A stretch of DNA of 64,000 nt from Hyphomicrobium sp. 12-62-95 (GTDB lineage: Bacteria; Pseudomonadota; Alphaproteobacteria; Rhizobiales; Hyphomicrobiaceae). The position numbers and the translations under genes are program-made. This document shows, piece by piece, positions 8,665-17,514 of the stretch; the first letter of the stretch is position 1, and each line of letters opens with the position of its first letter. The stretch lies in contig NCCZ01000012.1 of assembly GCA_002279935.1 (NCBI GenBank), positions 62,001-126,000 on the forward strand, written 5' to 3'. The notes beneath the pieces are model-generated. The model saw only the letters and a program-made list of their open reading frames with translations. It had not been told where the DNA came from and did no database searches.

Positions 8665-9024
8665 ATGGCGCGCATTCTGTTGGCGGACGACGACGGCATG
8701 GTGCGCGATCTCTTCGAGCGCGTTCTAGCGGCGAGCGGCCATGACGTCCGCATCGCTCAAGATGGCCACGAAGCATTGGGCCTCGCCGACAGTGGCGGCG
8801 CATTCGATGTCCTTGTCACTGACGTTCACATGCCGGGCATCGACGGCATCCTGCTCGCCAAGACGCTCGCCGCAAAGCAGCCGGGCCTCAAGGTGCTTTT
8901 GATGAGCGGCTTCCCCGAGCAACTCCAGCGCGGCAGAGCCGAATTGGCCGGGCACATCGAGACCCTGACCAAACCCTGCTCCATAGAAGATATCCGCGCC
9001 AAGATCGCCAAGCTCACGGCCTGA
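8665..9024 (+). CDS. Single-domain response regulator (CpdR-like)
   Basis: A 119-residue stand-alone receiver domain with no output domain. The acidic pocket is Asp8/Asp9/Asp10, the phospho-acceptor is Asp53 in VTDVHMPG, the switch Ser is Ser81 in LLMSG and the conserved Lys is Lys103 in TKP. Length, the MARILLADDD start and the fold resemble CpdR, the phospho-switched ClpXP adaptor of alphaproteobacterial cell-cycle control. CpdR identity is likely but not proven, because DivK/CheY-like proteins share these motifs. A GGGAGGGGG ribosome site precedes ATG 8665. Confidence 0.75.
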   Translation: MARILLADDDGMVRDLFERVLAASGHDVRIAQDGHEALGLADSGGAFDVLVTDVHMPGIDGILLAKTLAAKQPGLKVLLMSGFPEQLQRGRAELAGHIETLTKPCSIEDIRAKIAKLTA

Positions 9025-9032
9025 CGCCCGCC

Positions 9033-10178
9033 TTAAACTGCGGAGCCGAACCGCCCCATCGAGAACAACGACAGGTCGAACGGCGGCCTCACCCCCGTCG
9101 CCAGATCGGCGAGAATTTCGCCCATCACGCTGGCAAACTTATAGCCGTGCCCCGAGCACGGCGACGCCACGACCACTTCGCCAAACCCCGGCAGGGTATC
9201 GATGACGAAATGCTCGTCCGGCGTGTTGGTGAACAGACACGCGCGCAACCCCAGACAATCGCCGTTGGCATCGGGGAAGAACCGAGCCAGCCCTTCGCGC
9301 AGAACCTCTTCGTCCGCAGCCGTCGGTTCGCGCGAAATCGCATCCGCCATCCCCGTCTCGTGCAGGTGATGATAGAGCCCGATCTTAAAGCCCGGCGCAT
9401 GCCAGATCGGAAACTGATAGAAGTGCCCCAGATCGCACTTGAGATTAGAGACCGGGAACGCGCCCAGCCCGAACCGCTCTGGGTTCTTCGGCTGGAACCA
9501 GCCCAGAACCTGCCGCTCCGGAACGGCCGTACAGGCGAGCTCGGAGGCATGCTCCCCAATCCATCCACCAGACGAGAGCACGAGACGCCCCGCCTCATAG
9601 ATGCCCTTAGGCGTGCGCACCCGCACGCCCCCACCCGCCAACGGCACGTAGTCGATCAGCGGTTCCCGCGCCCGGATCACCGCGCCCTTGGCCATCGCCA
9701 GATTGACCGCCGCCACGATCGCCCGCTCCGACGCGACAAACCCGCCGTCGCCCTGAAATACCGCCTCGTAGTTCGAGGGCAGCACATAGCCGGGATAGCG
9801 CCGCATCACGTCCGCAGCCCCAAGCCGCTCATGCGGCAGATCATGTTCGCGGCAACTCGCCAGCGATCCTTCGATCACCGACGAGCCACTAGGCCCGACA
9901 TCCAGCGATCCGGTAATGTAGAGAAGCTGTTCGCCTGCCCGCTGCTCCAGATCGCGCCACAGCTCATAAGCGCGCCGCAACAGCGGCACGTAGCTCGGAT
10001 GTTCAAAGTAGGCGAGCCGGATGATCCGGTTGATCCCGTGCGAGGACCCCATGGTGTGGGGAATATCGAAGCGTTCGAGACCCAGGACCCGCTGCCCCCG
10101 CTCGGCCAGCCGCAGGCACGTCTGCGCGCCCATCCCACCCACGCCCGCCACGATGACGTCGAATGTCCGGCGCGTCAT
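9033..10178 (-). CDS. FAD-dependent amine oxidase, sarcosine/N-methyltryptophan oxidase family
   Basis: A 381-residue DAO-fold flavoenzyme. VAGVGGMGAQ near the N-terminus is the dinucleotide-binding loop. The SSHGINRIIRLAY segment and the Cys in ACLFTNTPDEHF correspond to the region that binds FAD covalently in monomeric sarcosine oxidase and SolA. The C-terminal SGHGYKFAS is the second flavin contact. It should oxidise a secondary N-methyl amine, giving formaldehyde and H2O2; the substrate cannot be read from sequence. ATG 10178 overlaps the stop of the upstream unknown gene by four bases, so the two are translationally coupled. Confidence 0.87.
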   Translation of the reverse strand: MTRRTFDVIVAGVGGMGAQTCLRLAERGQRVLGLERFDIPHTMGSSHGINRIIRLAYFEHPSYVPLLRRAYELWRDLEQRAGEQLLYITGSLDVGPSGSSVIEGSLASCREHDLPHERLGAADVMRRYPGYVLPSNYEAVFQGDGGFVASERAIVAAVNLAMAKGAVIRAREPLIDYVPLAGGGVRVRTPKGIYEAGRLVLSSGGWIGEHASELACTAVPERQVLGWFQPKNPERFGLGAFPVSNLKCDLGHFYQFPIWHAPGFKIGLYHHLHETGMADAISREPTAADEEVLREGLARFFPDANGDCLGLRACLFTNTPDEHFVIDTLPGFGEVVVASPCSGHGYKFASVMGEILADLATGVRPPFDLSLFSMGRFGSAV

Positions 10179-10924
10179 GGCGCACCCGCCGGAACGGCCG
10201 GTACTGCCGTCGCGGGCGCCGAAACCTCCGGAGCCACGGGCACCGGTGCTGCGACAGCTGGCGCAGGCGGCGGCTCCGGCGGCCGGGTACACGCACGCGC
10301 AATGCGCTGCTCCGCTTTCTCCGGCCCCTCGCTCAATCGCGTACTGAATGGAATGAACGACAGCTTCGTCAGCTTATAGATCTCGTTCGTAAACGTCGCC
10401 CCGCAGTCGAGCACGAACTGATGCATCACCGGCATCCGGCACTGCTCAAGGATGGGCTTGGGATCCTGTTCGGCCACCCGCGCGTCATACGCCTTCGTCA
10501 AACAGCGATCGACATCCGCCATCGCCGCCACGAGCGCATCTTGAAAATGGCCCTCAAGCTTCGATAGAAAGTATTCGCCCGTCACTTCGCGAATGGCGAA
10601 AATGTTCTGCATGATCGACTTGTTCCAGTCGACGTAGGCTTCGTCGTACGCGCGCTTCCGATACTTCACTTCCTCGATGTCCGCCCCGCGCCGCAACGCC
10701 GATGCCACCATCCCCGCTCGCGTCCGCCGCTCATAAACGAGATGCACGAGGCTCTCGATCGACTGCTTGCGCGCCTGATACTTGGCATACGTCTGCCCGA
10801 GCCAGGCCCCCACCGACGCCGTGATGATCCCGTTGATGACGGCTGAGACGAGCGCAAACAGCACCAATTGCCGGCGCGACAACCGCGCCTGACGCAGCAG
10901 CCCGAGCGTACGCTGTGACGTCAT
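10175..10924 (-). CDS. Membrane-anchored hypothetical protein with Pro/Ala-rich tail
   Basis: A 249-residue protein with a basic N-terminus, one membrane segment (~20-45) and a helical middle domain (~50-200) containing a few cysteines (for example in DRCLTK and EQCRMP). It ends in a ~40-residue Pro/Ala/Val tail that looks like a spacer or wall-spanning linker. No known family recognised. Its stop overlaps the start of the flavin oxidase (ATGA). It follows moaA on the same strand after a 36-base gap. Confidence 0.6.
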   Translation of the reverse strand: MTSQRTLGLLRQARLSRRQLVLFALVSAVINGIITASVGAWLGQTYAKYQARKQSIESLVHLVYERRTRAGMVASALRRGADIEEVKYRKRAYDEAYVDWNKSIMQNIFAIREVTGEYFLSKLEGHFQDALVAAMADVDRCLTKAYDARVAEQDPKPILEQCRMPVMHQFVLDCGATFTNEIYKLTKLSFIPFSTRLSEGPEKAEQRIARACTRPPEPPPAPAVAAPVPVAPEVSAPATAVPAVPAGAP

Positions 10925-10960
10925 CGGCTGATCCCCCCAATGTCCCGGTGCGCCCCCGCG

Positions 10961-11992
10961 CTATCCGCCCGTGACACTCATGTGCCGCGACACCGCGGGC
11001 TTGCTGGTCGTGCGATCGATAATGAAATCGTGCCCCTTGGGCTTGCGCGCGATGGCAGCCTCGATCGCCTCATTCAACAAAGCGTCATCCGCCGATGCCC
11101 GCAAAGGTGCTCTCAAATCAGCCGCATCGTCTTGCCCCAGACACATATAAAGTGTGCCCGTGCAGGTCAGCCGCACGCGGTTGCAGCTCTCGCAGAAATT
11201 ATGCGTCATCGGCGTAATGAAACCCAGGCGCCCGCCCGTCTCCTTGACGCGCACATACCGCGCCGGCCCGCCCGTGCGATACGGAATGTCTTCCAGCGTC
11301 CAGCGCTCGAGCAGCCGCGCGCGCACGATCGACAGCGGCAAATACTGATCCGTTCGGTCGCCGTCGATCTCACCGAGCGGCATGGTCTCGATCAGCGTGA
11401 GATCTGCGCCCCGGCCGTGCGCGAACTGGATCAGATCGTCGATCTCGTGCTCGTTCACACCCTTCAGCGCCACCGCGTTGATCTTGACCTTCAAGCCCGC
11501 CGCTTGCGCCGCATCCAGACCCTGCAACACGTTCCCAAGGTCGCCCCAGCGCGTGATCGCCTTGAACTTGACCGGATCAAGCGTATCCATCGACAGGTTG
11601 ATGCGCTCGACACCGCACGCCTTCAACTCTGCGGCATACTTCGCCAGCTGACTGCCGTTGGTCGTCAAAGTCAGCTCATCAAGCGTCCCGGCCTCCAGAT
11701 GCCGCGACAGGGCGCGAAACAGCCACAGAATATTTTTCCGCACCAGCGGCTCGCCGCCCGTAATGCGCAGCTTGCGCACCCCGCGCGCGACAAATGCCGA
11801 GCACAGCCGGTCGAGTTCTTCCAGCGTCAGCAGGTCTTGCTTCGGCAAGAATGTCATGTGCTCCGACATGCAATAGACGCAGCGGAAATCGCACCGGTCC
11901 GTCACGGACACGCGCAAATACGTAATCGCCCGGCCGAAGGGGTCGATCAGATCGGGCCCACGCACGATGTCAGGAGCGGTATCCACCAGCAC
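10961..11992 (-). CDS. moaA: GTP 3',8-cyclase MoaA
   Basis: A 343-residue radical-SAM enzyme for the first step of molybdenum cofactor synthesis. The N-terminal cluster motif is Cys34-x3-Cys38-x2-Cys41 in [17 protein letters not shown] is the SAM-binding GGE motif, and the second cluster is C-x2-C-x13-C in FCESCNR...MCL. The protein ends in Gly-Gly, as needed for MoaA activity. Only moeB, at 34.6 kb, represents related sulfur-transfer chemistry in this window. Confidence 0.96.
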   Translation of the reverse strand: MLVDTAPDIVRGPDLIDPFGRAITYLRVSVTDRCDFRCVYCMSEHMTFLPKQDLLTLEELDRLCSAFVARGVRKLRITGGEPLVRKNILWLFRALSRHLEAGTLDELTLTTNGSQLAKYAAELKACGVERINLSMDTLDPVKFKAITRWGDLGNVLQGLDAAQAAGLKVKINAVALKGVNEHEIDDLIQFAHGRGADLTLIETMPLGEIDGDRTDQYLPLSIVRARLLERWTLEDIPYRTGGPARYVRVKETGGRLGFITPMTHNFCESCNRVRLTCTGTLYMCLGQDDAADLRAPLRASADDALLNEAIEAAIARKPKGHDFIIDRTTSKPAVSRHMSVTGG

Positions 11993-12217
11993 TCGTCATT
12001 TCAGTTGGATTTTCCGGCCACTATTGCCGGCCGGTACCCTCTCTATCTAGCAACCCCCCAACGCGTTGCAAGGCTTTAGGCCGCCGAACCGCATTGGCAG
12101 TATGACAGTCAACGGCGCTTGTCCGCCGCCGACCGCCACGGTACTGATAGCTCCAAAACCGGAACGATCCGGAATGTGACGGGCTAGGCCCGCCAGTCCG
12201 GGCATTGGGGGGAAGAC

Positions 12218-13912
12218 ATGACGGACGCGCGCGCAACGCCGGTGGAGACCGGTGTGGGTTTGCTTGATCGTGAGCGGATCATTGCCCGGGCAGGCTTTAA
12301 CCGTTGGATGGTGCCCCCGGCCGCCCTCTGCATCCACTTGTGCATCGGCATGGCCTACGGCTTCTCCGTGTTCTGGAAGCCGCTCGAAAACATTCTGACC
12401 GGCGCGGACGGCAAGCCGTTGCCACTATGCGCAGCAGGCGCCACTACGTTCTCTGAAAAGGCCGCCGGCACGCTGAGAGCCTTGACCGCGACAGACTGCA
12501 ACTGGAGCCAGTTCGACCTCGGCTGGATGTATACGTTCTTCTTTGTGGTTCTGGGCATCTCGGCCGCCGTTTGGGGCGGTTGGCTTGAACGCGCCGGCCC
12601 GCGCAAAGCCGGGTTCGTCTCAACCGTGTGCTGGTGCGGTGGCCTCCTCATCTCCGCGCTCGGCATCTACCTCCACCAGCTTTGGCTGCTCTGGATCGGC
12701 TCCGGCATCATCGGCGGCATTGGCCTCGGCCTCGGCTACATCTCGCCCGTCTCCACACTCATCAAATGGTTCCCAGACCGCCGTGGCATGGCCACCGGCA
12801 TGGCCATCATGGGCTTCGGCGGCGGTGCCATGATCGGCTCGCCCCTTGCCACGGCGCTGATGGGCGCCTTCAAGACCGACAGCACCGCCGGCGTCTGGGA
12901 AACCTTCATCGCCATGGCCGTGATCTATCTCGTGTTCATGCTCATCGGCACATTCGGTTATCGCATCCCACCGGCCGGCTGGAAGCCGGAAGGCTGGACG
13001 CCGCCGGTCAACTCCAACGCAATGATTTCATCCAAGCACGTCCATCTCGATAACGCTCACAAAACACCGCAATTCTGGCTGCTGTGGATCGTCCTCTGCA
13101 TGAATGTCTCCGCCGGTATCGGCATCATCGGCGCCGCCTCGCCCATGCTGCAGGAAACCTTCGGCGGCGCTCTGGCGGGCGCAGCCGGCGTCGGTTATCT
13201 CGACATGAAGAAGGACGCCGCGATGGCTGCCGCAGCAGCCGCCGTCGGCGCAGGCTTTGTCGGCCTCATTTCGCTTTTCAACATCTTCGGCCGCATCGCC
13301 TGGGCGTCCTCATCCGACAACCTCGGCCGCAAAGTCACCTACTTCATCTTCTTCGTTCTCGGCGGCGCGCTCTACGTGTTGGCCTCCTTCGCCGCCGATT
13401 GGAAGATCCTCGCCCTCTTCGTTGGCGCCTTCTGCATCATCGCGTCGATGTACGGCGGCGGCTTCGCAACCATCCCCGCTTACCTCGCCGACATCTTCGG
13501 CACGCAGTTCGTCGGCGCCATTCACGGACGATTGCTCACCGCGTGGTCAACGGCTGGCATCCTCGGCCCCGTCATCGTTAACTATCTGCACGATACGCGG
13601 CTCGCATCGGGCATCGCACCCGATCAGGTTTACGGCCCAATCTTCTACATCCTCGCCGGCATGTTGGTCGTCGGCTTCGTAGCCAATATGCTCGTGCGCC
13701 CGGTCAACCCGAAATGGCACATGACCGACAATGAGGTCGCAGCAGAACGGGCCAAGCTCCACGAGAAAACCGCCGTCGCGGAATCCGGATCATTCGGAAT
13801 CGGCAAGGGCGGGCTGGATGCCAAGGCCGCCATGTTCTGGCTGCTCGTTGGCATCCCACTTGCGTGGGGCGTCTGGAAAACGGTTGAAAAGGCGCTGGTG
13901 CTCTTCCAGTAA
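12218..13912 (+). CDS. OFA-family (oxalate/formate antiporter-like) MFS transporter
   Basis: A 564-residue major-facilitator carrier with twelve membrane segments and a short loop after TM1 containing two cysteines (LPLCAAG, TDCNWSQ). Several features are typical of the OFA family: the opening MVPPAALCIHLCIGMAYGFSVFW, the GxGLGYISPVSTLIKWFPDRRGMA motif after TM4, and the LGRKVTYFIFF motif in the second half. It moves small carboxylates; the substrate is unknown. A GGGGGGAAGAC ribosome site precedes ATG 12218. The C-terminus is extended by an extra hydrophobic segment (TM13). A small membrane protein gene follows 49 bases later. Confidence 0.88.
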   Translation: MTDARATPVETGVGLLDRERIIARAGFNRWMVPPAALCIHLCIGMAYGFSVFWKPLENILTGADGKPLPLCAAGATTFSEKAAGTLRALTATDCNWSQFDLGWMYTFFFVVLGISAAVWGGWLERAGPRKAGFVSTVCWCGGLLISALGIYLHQLWLLWIGSGIIGGIGLGLGYISPVSTLIKWFPDRRGMATGMAIMGFGGGAMIGSPLATALMGAFKTDSTAGVWETFIAMAVIYLVFMLIGTFGYRIPPAGWKPEGWTPPVNSNAMISSKHVHLDNAHKTPQFWLLWIVLCMNVSAGIGIIGAASPMLQETFGGALAGAAGVGYLDMKKDAAMAAAAAAVGAGFVGLISLFNIFGRIAWASSSDNLGRKVTYFIFFVLGGALYVLASFAADWKILALFVGAFCIIASMYGGGFATIPAYLADIFGTQFVGAIHGRLLTAWSTAGILGPVIVNYLHDTRLASGIAPDQVYGPIFYILAGMLVVGFVANMLVRPVNPKWHMTDNEVAAERAKLHEKTAVAESGSFGIGKGGLDAKAAMFWLLVGIPLAWGVWKTVEKALVLFQ

Positions 13913-13961
13913 CGTGAAGGCAAAGCGCGCCTGATCTCCCGCATCCTTGCGAGGCGGAGTG

Positions 13962-14294
13962 ATGTCTGCGGTCCGTGTGCGTCCAGTATTAGCGGCAATG
14001 GCGATGACGATAGCCCTCGCAATGCCACCTGCCGCTTGCGCCGCAGTCGGTACCGATGCCACCGATGCACCCCCGCGCCTCTTTCGCATCCTTCCCGACG
14101 AGCATCCCGCCATCGACCCGAAAAAGCGGCTGCTCAATCTCCGGCGTCCCATCGTCATCACATCGCACACCGCCAGCGCCCAATTCCGCTACCACCTCTA
14201 TCGCGGCATCGCGCTGATCGTCATCGGACTGCTCGGCCTGACGTGGATTGGATACCGCGCCTACGGCCGGCGGCAGGCCAGAGTCTCCAGATAG
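13962..14294 (+). CDS. Small exported/membrane protein of unknown function
   Basis: A 110-residue protein with a cleavable-looking N-terminal signal (ends near AAC/AAV) and a C-terminal membrane segment (~80-100) followed by a basic tail. Start ATG 13962 has GAGG seven bases upstream, better than the in-frame TTG at 13947. It follows the OFA carrier in the same direction and could be co-transcribed. Its last 34 bases overlap the end of the opposite-strand gene. No family recognised. Confidence 0.5.
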   Translation: MSAVRVRPVLAAMAMTIALAMPPAACAAVGTDATDAPPRLFRILPDEHPAIDPKKRLLNLRRPIVITSHTASAQFRYHLYRGIALIVIGLLGLTWIGYRAYGRRQARVSR

Positions 14295-14920
14295 GCAAAA
14301 AGCGGCCGCGCTGGATCGGCGGCGGCGTCCGCCCCACCCGTCATCTGCGCCAGCTTCAAATCGCGCGGATAAACCGCCGCCCCGCTCTCCGCCGGCAGAT
14401 CCGGACACGCCCGAACGATCAACCGCAACTGAGAAAAGTGCCTCGCCGCTTGCGCAAAGACCTCCCACGCCGCCTGGTTATCCGACCACATCGGCACCAT
14501 CACGGTCCGCGCCGGCGTCCGCGCCACAAACGCCAGCCCCTTCGCCAGCGAAACCGGATCCCTCACATCCACCTTCACCGCCAGCAGCGAGACCGGCGCC
14601 GCCTCGGGCAATTGCGCCGCCAGCGCCGTCATCAGCTCGGTATCTCCCGACGCATCGAACGGAAAGCGATCCTCGCCCATCACGTCCCAGGCAATGATCT
14701 CCCCTTCGCCATCCCGCGCCAGCCGCGCCGCAATCTCCGGCCGCGTATAATCAAACCCCGCCGTCAAAATCGCAATCGGAACCCGGTTGCCGCTCTCCAC
14801 CGCCGGCGGCACCTTCGGATCAGCAGCCGACGCACCGGAGGCCGCGAGCAATAGGGCGATTCCAAGCGCAAATCGGACAGCGCGCCTAATCCGGAAGAAG
14901 AGCGATAGCAGTTTGGTCAT
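14261..14920 (-). CDS. Exported hypothetical protein
   Basis: A 219-residue protein with a basic start and a hydrophobic signal segment ending ASGASA, then a mature alpha/beta domain beginning VPIAILTAGFDYT. It looks like a periplasmic Rossmann-like fold with no recognised catalytic motif. ATG 14920 is chosen over GTG 14947 because the signal peptide begins there and AGGG sits upstream. It converges with, and overlaps by 34 bases, the small membrane protein gene. Confidence 0.6.
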   Translation of the reverse strand: MTKLLSLFFRIRRAVRFALGIALLLAASGASAADPKVPPAVESGNRVPIAILTAGFDYTRPEIAARLARDGEGEIIAWDVMGEDRFPFDASGDTELMTALAAQLPEAAPVSLLAVKVDVRDPVSLAKGLAFVARTPARTVMVPMWSDNQAAWEVFAQAARHFSQLRLIVRACPDLPAESGAAVYPRDLKLAQMTGGADAAADPARPLFAYLETLACRRP

Positions 14921-15112
14921 CGGGCGCCCTGGGTTACAACCGGCCACCTACATCACCCATGAGACCACCTGCCGGCAAGCCACGACCGGGCAGAAGACTT
15001 CCAATTCCATTCATCAGCACTTTGAGAACTTTCCCGCACCTCGCTATAAGGGGCCGGATATAGGGCGAGACCGGCCATAGATCAGGGCCGGCTGCACGCG
15101 AGGGGGCATTTC

Positions 15113-16240
15113 GTGACGCGCATTTCCCGTCGTAAGTTCGTTGCCGGCGCCGCAACCGGCAGCGTTGGTCTTGCAGCGGCTGCGTGCGACCAGTCGAGCC
15201 CGGCCGCCCCCGCCGTCATCGCCGAGCGCCCCGAGATCCGCTGGCGCATGACGTCCAGTTTCCCGCCCTCCCTCGACACCATCCACGGCGCCGCCAAGGT
15301 CTTCTCCAAGGCCGTCGCCGACATGACCGACAACCGCTTCCAGATCCAGGTCTTCGCCGCAGGCGAAATCGTCGGCGGCCTCCAGGCAGCCGATGCCGTC
15401 ACCGACGGCACCGTCGAAAGCTGCCACACCGCATCCTATTATTACTGGGGCAAGGACCCGACGTTCGCCCTCGCCACCGGCGTCCCCTTCGGTCTGAACT
15501 CGCGCATGCAGAATGCCTGGATGTGGGAGGGCGGCGGCATTGAAATCATGAACGCCTTCTACCAGCGCTACAACATCTATGGCCTGCCCGGCGGCAACTC
15601 GGGCGCGCAGATGGGCGGCTGGTATCGCCGCGAAATCAATACACCTGAAGACTGGAAGGGACTGAAGATCCGCATCGGCGGCTTCGGCGGCGCCATCCTC
15701 GCCAAACTCGGCGCGGTCCCAACGCAAATCGCCGCCGCGGACATTTATCCCGCACTCGAAAAAGGCACGATCGATGCCGCCGAATGGGTCGGCCCATACG
15801 ACGACGAGAAGCTCGGCTTCGCCCGCGTCGCCAAATACTACTATTACCCCGGCTGGTGGGAAGGCCAGGCCATGCTGCACTTCTTCTTCAACCTGCAGAA
15901 GTGGAACGAACTCCCGCCGAGCTATCAGGCCACGATGCGCGCCGCCGCCCACACGGCCAACACCATCATGATAGCGCGCTACGACATGCAAAATCCCCCC
16001 GCGCTGAAATCGCTGGCGCAGAACGGCGCTTTCCTGCGCCCCTTCTCGAAAGAGGTTCTCGACGCCTGCTTCGCCGCATCGAACGCGGTCTATGCCGAAC
16101 TCTCCGCCAAGAACGCCGACTTCAAAGGCGCCTACGAGGCCATGACCAAAGTCCGCCGCGACGGCTTCCTCTGGCACCAGCTCTCCGAGCACACCATGGA
16201 TACCTACATGATGATCCTGCAGCGCGAAGGAAAACTCTGA
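15113..16240 (+). CDS. takP: TakP-type TRAP transporter substrate-binding protein (2-oxo acids)
   Basis: A 375-residue binding protein with a twin-arginine signal (SRRKFVAG) and a Cys at residue 25 in AAAACD that may be lipidated. The mature part matches the TakP type closely: TSSFPPSLDTIHGA, HTASYYYWGKDP, QMGGWYRREINT and AAEWVGPYDDEKLG, which contain the carboxylate- and Na+-binding residues of the 2-oxo-acid binder. GTG start with AGGGGG upstream. TRAP binding proteins need DctQ/DctM membrane subunits; none is adjacent, so this is an orphan here. Confidence 0.88.
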   Translation: MTRISRRKFVAGAATGSVGLAAAACDQSSPAAPAVIAERPEIRWRMTSSFPPSLDTIHGAAKVFSKAVADMTDNRFQIQVFAAGEIVGGLQAADAVTDGTVESCHTASYYYWGKDPTFALATGVPFGLNSRMQNAWMWEGGGIEIMNAFYQRYNIYGLPGGNSGAQMGGWYRREINTPEDWKGLKIRIGGFGGAILAKLGAVPTQIAAADIYPALEKGTIDAAEWVGPYDDEKLGFARVAKYYYYPGWWEGQAMLHFFFNLQKWNELPPSYQATMRAAAHTANTIMIARYDMQNPPALKSLAQNGAFLRPFSKEVLDACFAASNAVYAELSAKNADFKGAYEAMTKVRRDGFLWHQLSEHTMDTYMMILQREGKL

Positions 16241-16250
16241 CGCAGCGCGC

Positions 16251-16844
16251 TCACTTCAACAGCGCGTAGCCATCGGTGTGGCATTCGCCAAAGCCGCACT
16301 GCACGATCACCGACGCAAAGTTGATCACGCACAGAACGACCACATACAGGCTCAACACCTGCGCCACCCGCGACAGCATCGAAAACCTTGCGATCCGCGC
16401 GTGCTCCAGCCGGTCATCATCGCCGAGTACTGTGAGTTTCAACGCGTATCCCGTCAAAATCGCCAGCGCGATCAGGATCGACCACACCGGCATGTGCAAA
16501 CCCAAGACAGCCGTGCCGATGTACTCATGTCCGGGCCGCGGATAAATATCGAGCAGCGTCTGACGCACCGACACGACGAGCAGAAAAATCGCAAACAAAA
16601 GGCTGATGCCAGTGTTGCGGTAGCTGAACCCGTGCCGGAAATTCATGGCGATGCCAAACGCAACACCAAACAGCGCCACACGCTCCAGCAAGCACAGCGG
16701 ACAAGGCAACTCGCCATAGACGTATTGCATCGTCATGGCCGTGGTCAGAATGCCCGCGATGATCGCGAGCATGAGCAGCAGAAAGAGATCATTGAGCACG
16801 ACCAGCGGATCGGCAGCATCGGAGTGAGCGGACGGTCCGGTCAT
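16251..16844 (-). CDS. DsbB-like disulfide oxidoreductase
   Basis: A 197-residue membrane protein with about five hydrophobic segments. GELPCPLCLLERVAL after the first segment is the quinone-side CxxC of DsbB. The second pair is a compressed C-x4-C (CGFGEC) near the C-terminus, after the last membrane segment rather than in the usual loop. Such proteins pass electrons from a DsbA-type oxidase to quinone. Start ATG 16844 overlaps the stop of the upstream DUF5993 gene by four bases. No dsbA is nearby. Confidence 0.78.
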   Translation of the reverse strand: MTGPSAHSDAADPLVVLNDLFLLLMLAIIAGILTTAMTMQYVYGELPCPLCLLERVALFGVAFGIAMNFRHGFSYRNTGISLLFAIFLLVVSVRQTLLDIYPRPGHEYIGTAVLGLHMPVWSILIALAILTGYALKLTVLGDDDRLEHARIARFSMLSRVAQVLSLYVVVLCVINFASVIVQCGFGECHTDGYALLK

Positions 16845-17059
16845 GCTACGCCCCGCCCGTCGCCGGCCGGACCGATCACAGGAGCCTCCGTCGAGATCCA
16901 CGGCATCCGGAACCCATACTCGGGGCTGTAAATCTCAAACAGGAAAAGCCAGATCGCCAATCCCAGGCAGACCGCAATCGCCCCAAGCGCCTCCCGCGTG
17001 CGCCCTAGACACCCCAAAATGAGCGCCAACGTCAGGGATGCAAAAACAGCGGCCATCAT
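16841..17059 (-). CDS. Small membrane protein, DUF5993-like
   Basis: A 72-residue protein with two membrane segments (~3-22 and ~27-45) and a conserved-looking tail around YSPEYGFRMPW. Small two-helix proteins of the DUF5993 type commonly sit directly next to DsbB-like genes, as here with a four-base overlap. Assignment rests mainly on size, topology and context. It is probably a subunit or accessory factor of the DsbB-like protein. Confidence 0.6.
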   Translation of the reverse strand: MMAAVFASLTLALILGCLGRTREALGAIAVCLGLAIWLFLFEIYSPEYGFRMPWISTEAPVIGPAGDGRGVA

Positions 17060-17162
17060 CGGCGAACGCGCTCCAAGCCGGATACGCTGACCCTAGGCCC
17101 GCCGGGTCCCTTCAAGCAAGATGAACCCGCGCAAAACGGCCAAACACCGTTTCCCAAACCAA

Positions 17163-17239
17163 TGGTACCGCCTCCCTGGCTTGAACAGGGGACCTCTAGA
17201 TCCACAATCTAGCGCTCTAACCAACTGAGCTAAGGCGGC
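17163..17239 (-). tRNA. tRNA-His (anticodon GTG)
   Basis: The minus strand folds into a full cloverleaf: acceptor GCCGCCT/AGGCGGT, anticodon stem CTAGA/TCTAG with loop TTGTGGA (anticodon GTG), T-arm CCCTG TTCAAGC CAGGG, and encoded CCA at 17163-17165. The discriminator is A73, position -1 is T, and the 1:72 pair is G-T. Lack of the G-1:C73 pair is the known alphaproteobacterial form recognised by a divergent HisRS. Confidence 0.95.
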
Positions 17240-17514
17240 ACAGGGGATGTGCGCGACGGGCGCGCGGACCCCGTAAGAACCGCTCCATGCCCCTCCCGTC
17301 AAGCAAAAACTGGCCGGATCGCAAGCTGTTGGGCCGGGAGGGCGCCCCCAGCAAACGAACGGTGCAAACCGGCCTGAAATCCACCCGAACCAACCAAGAG
17401 CCGGTGCTGCACGGCTATTTCCGTAGCCGGAGCATATCCAACTCCACTCTTACTTCACCGTCTAGGCGAGCATTTGCGGCTAACCGGCCACGACTGTGTT
17501 ACTTTTTCCAACGA
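17240..17514. other. Leader region of the histidine kinase gene
   Basis: About 275 bases between tRNA-His and the kinase start. The frame is open on the plus strand but shows no protein-like composition or ribosome site, so the kinase start is placed at 17515. No terminator or clear promoter was recognised. Confidence 0.4.

Noticed and set aside
15044..16192. 382-codon frame antisense to takP
   Set aside because: Gly/Val/Asp-rich shadow translation with no family resemblance; takP is certain.
17287..17514. N-terminal extension of the histidine kinase
   Set aside because: In-frame but with non-protein-like composition reaching back to the tRNA; no ribosome site.
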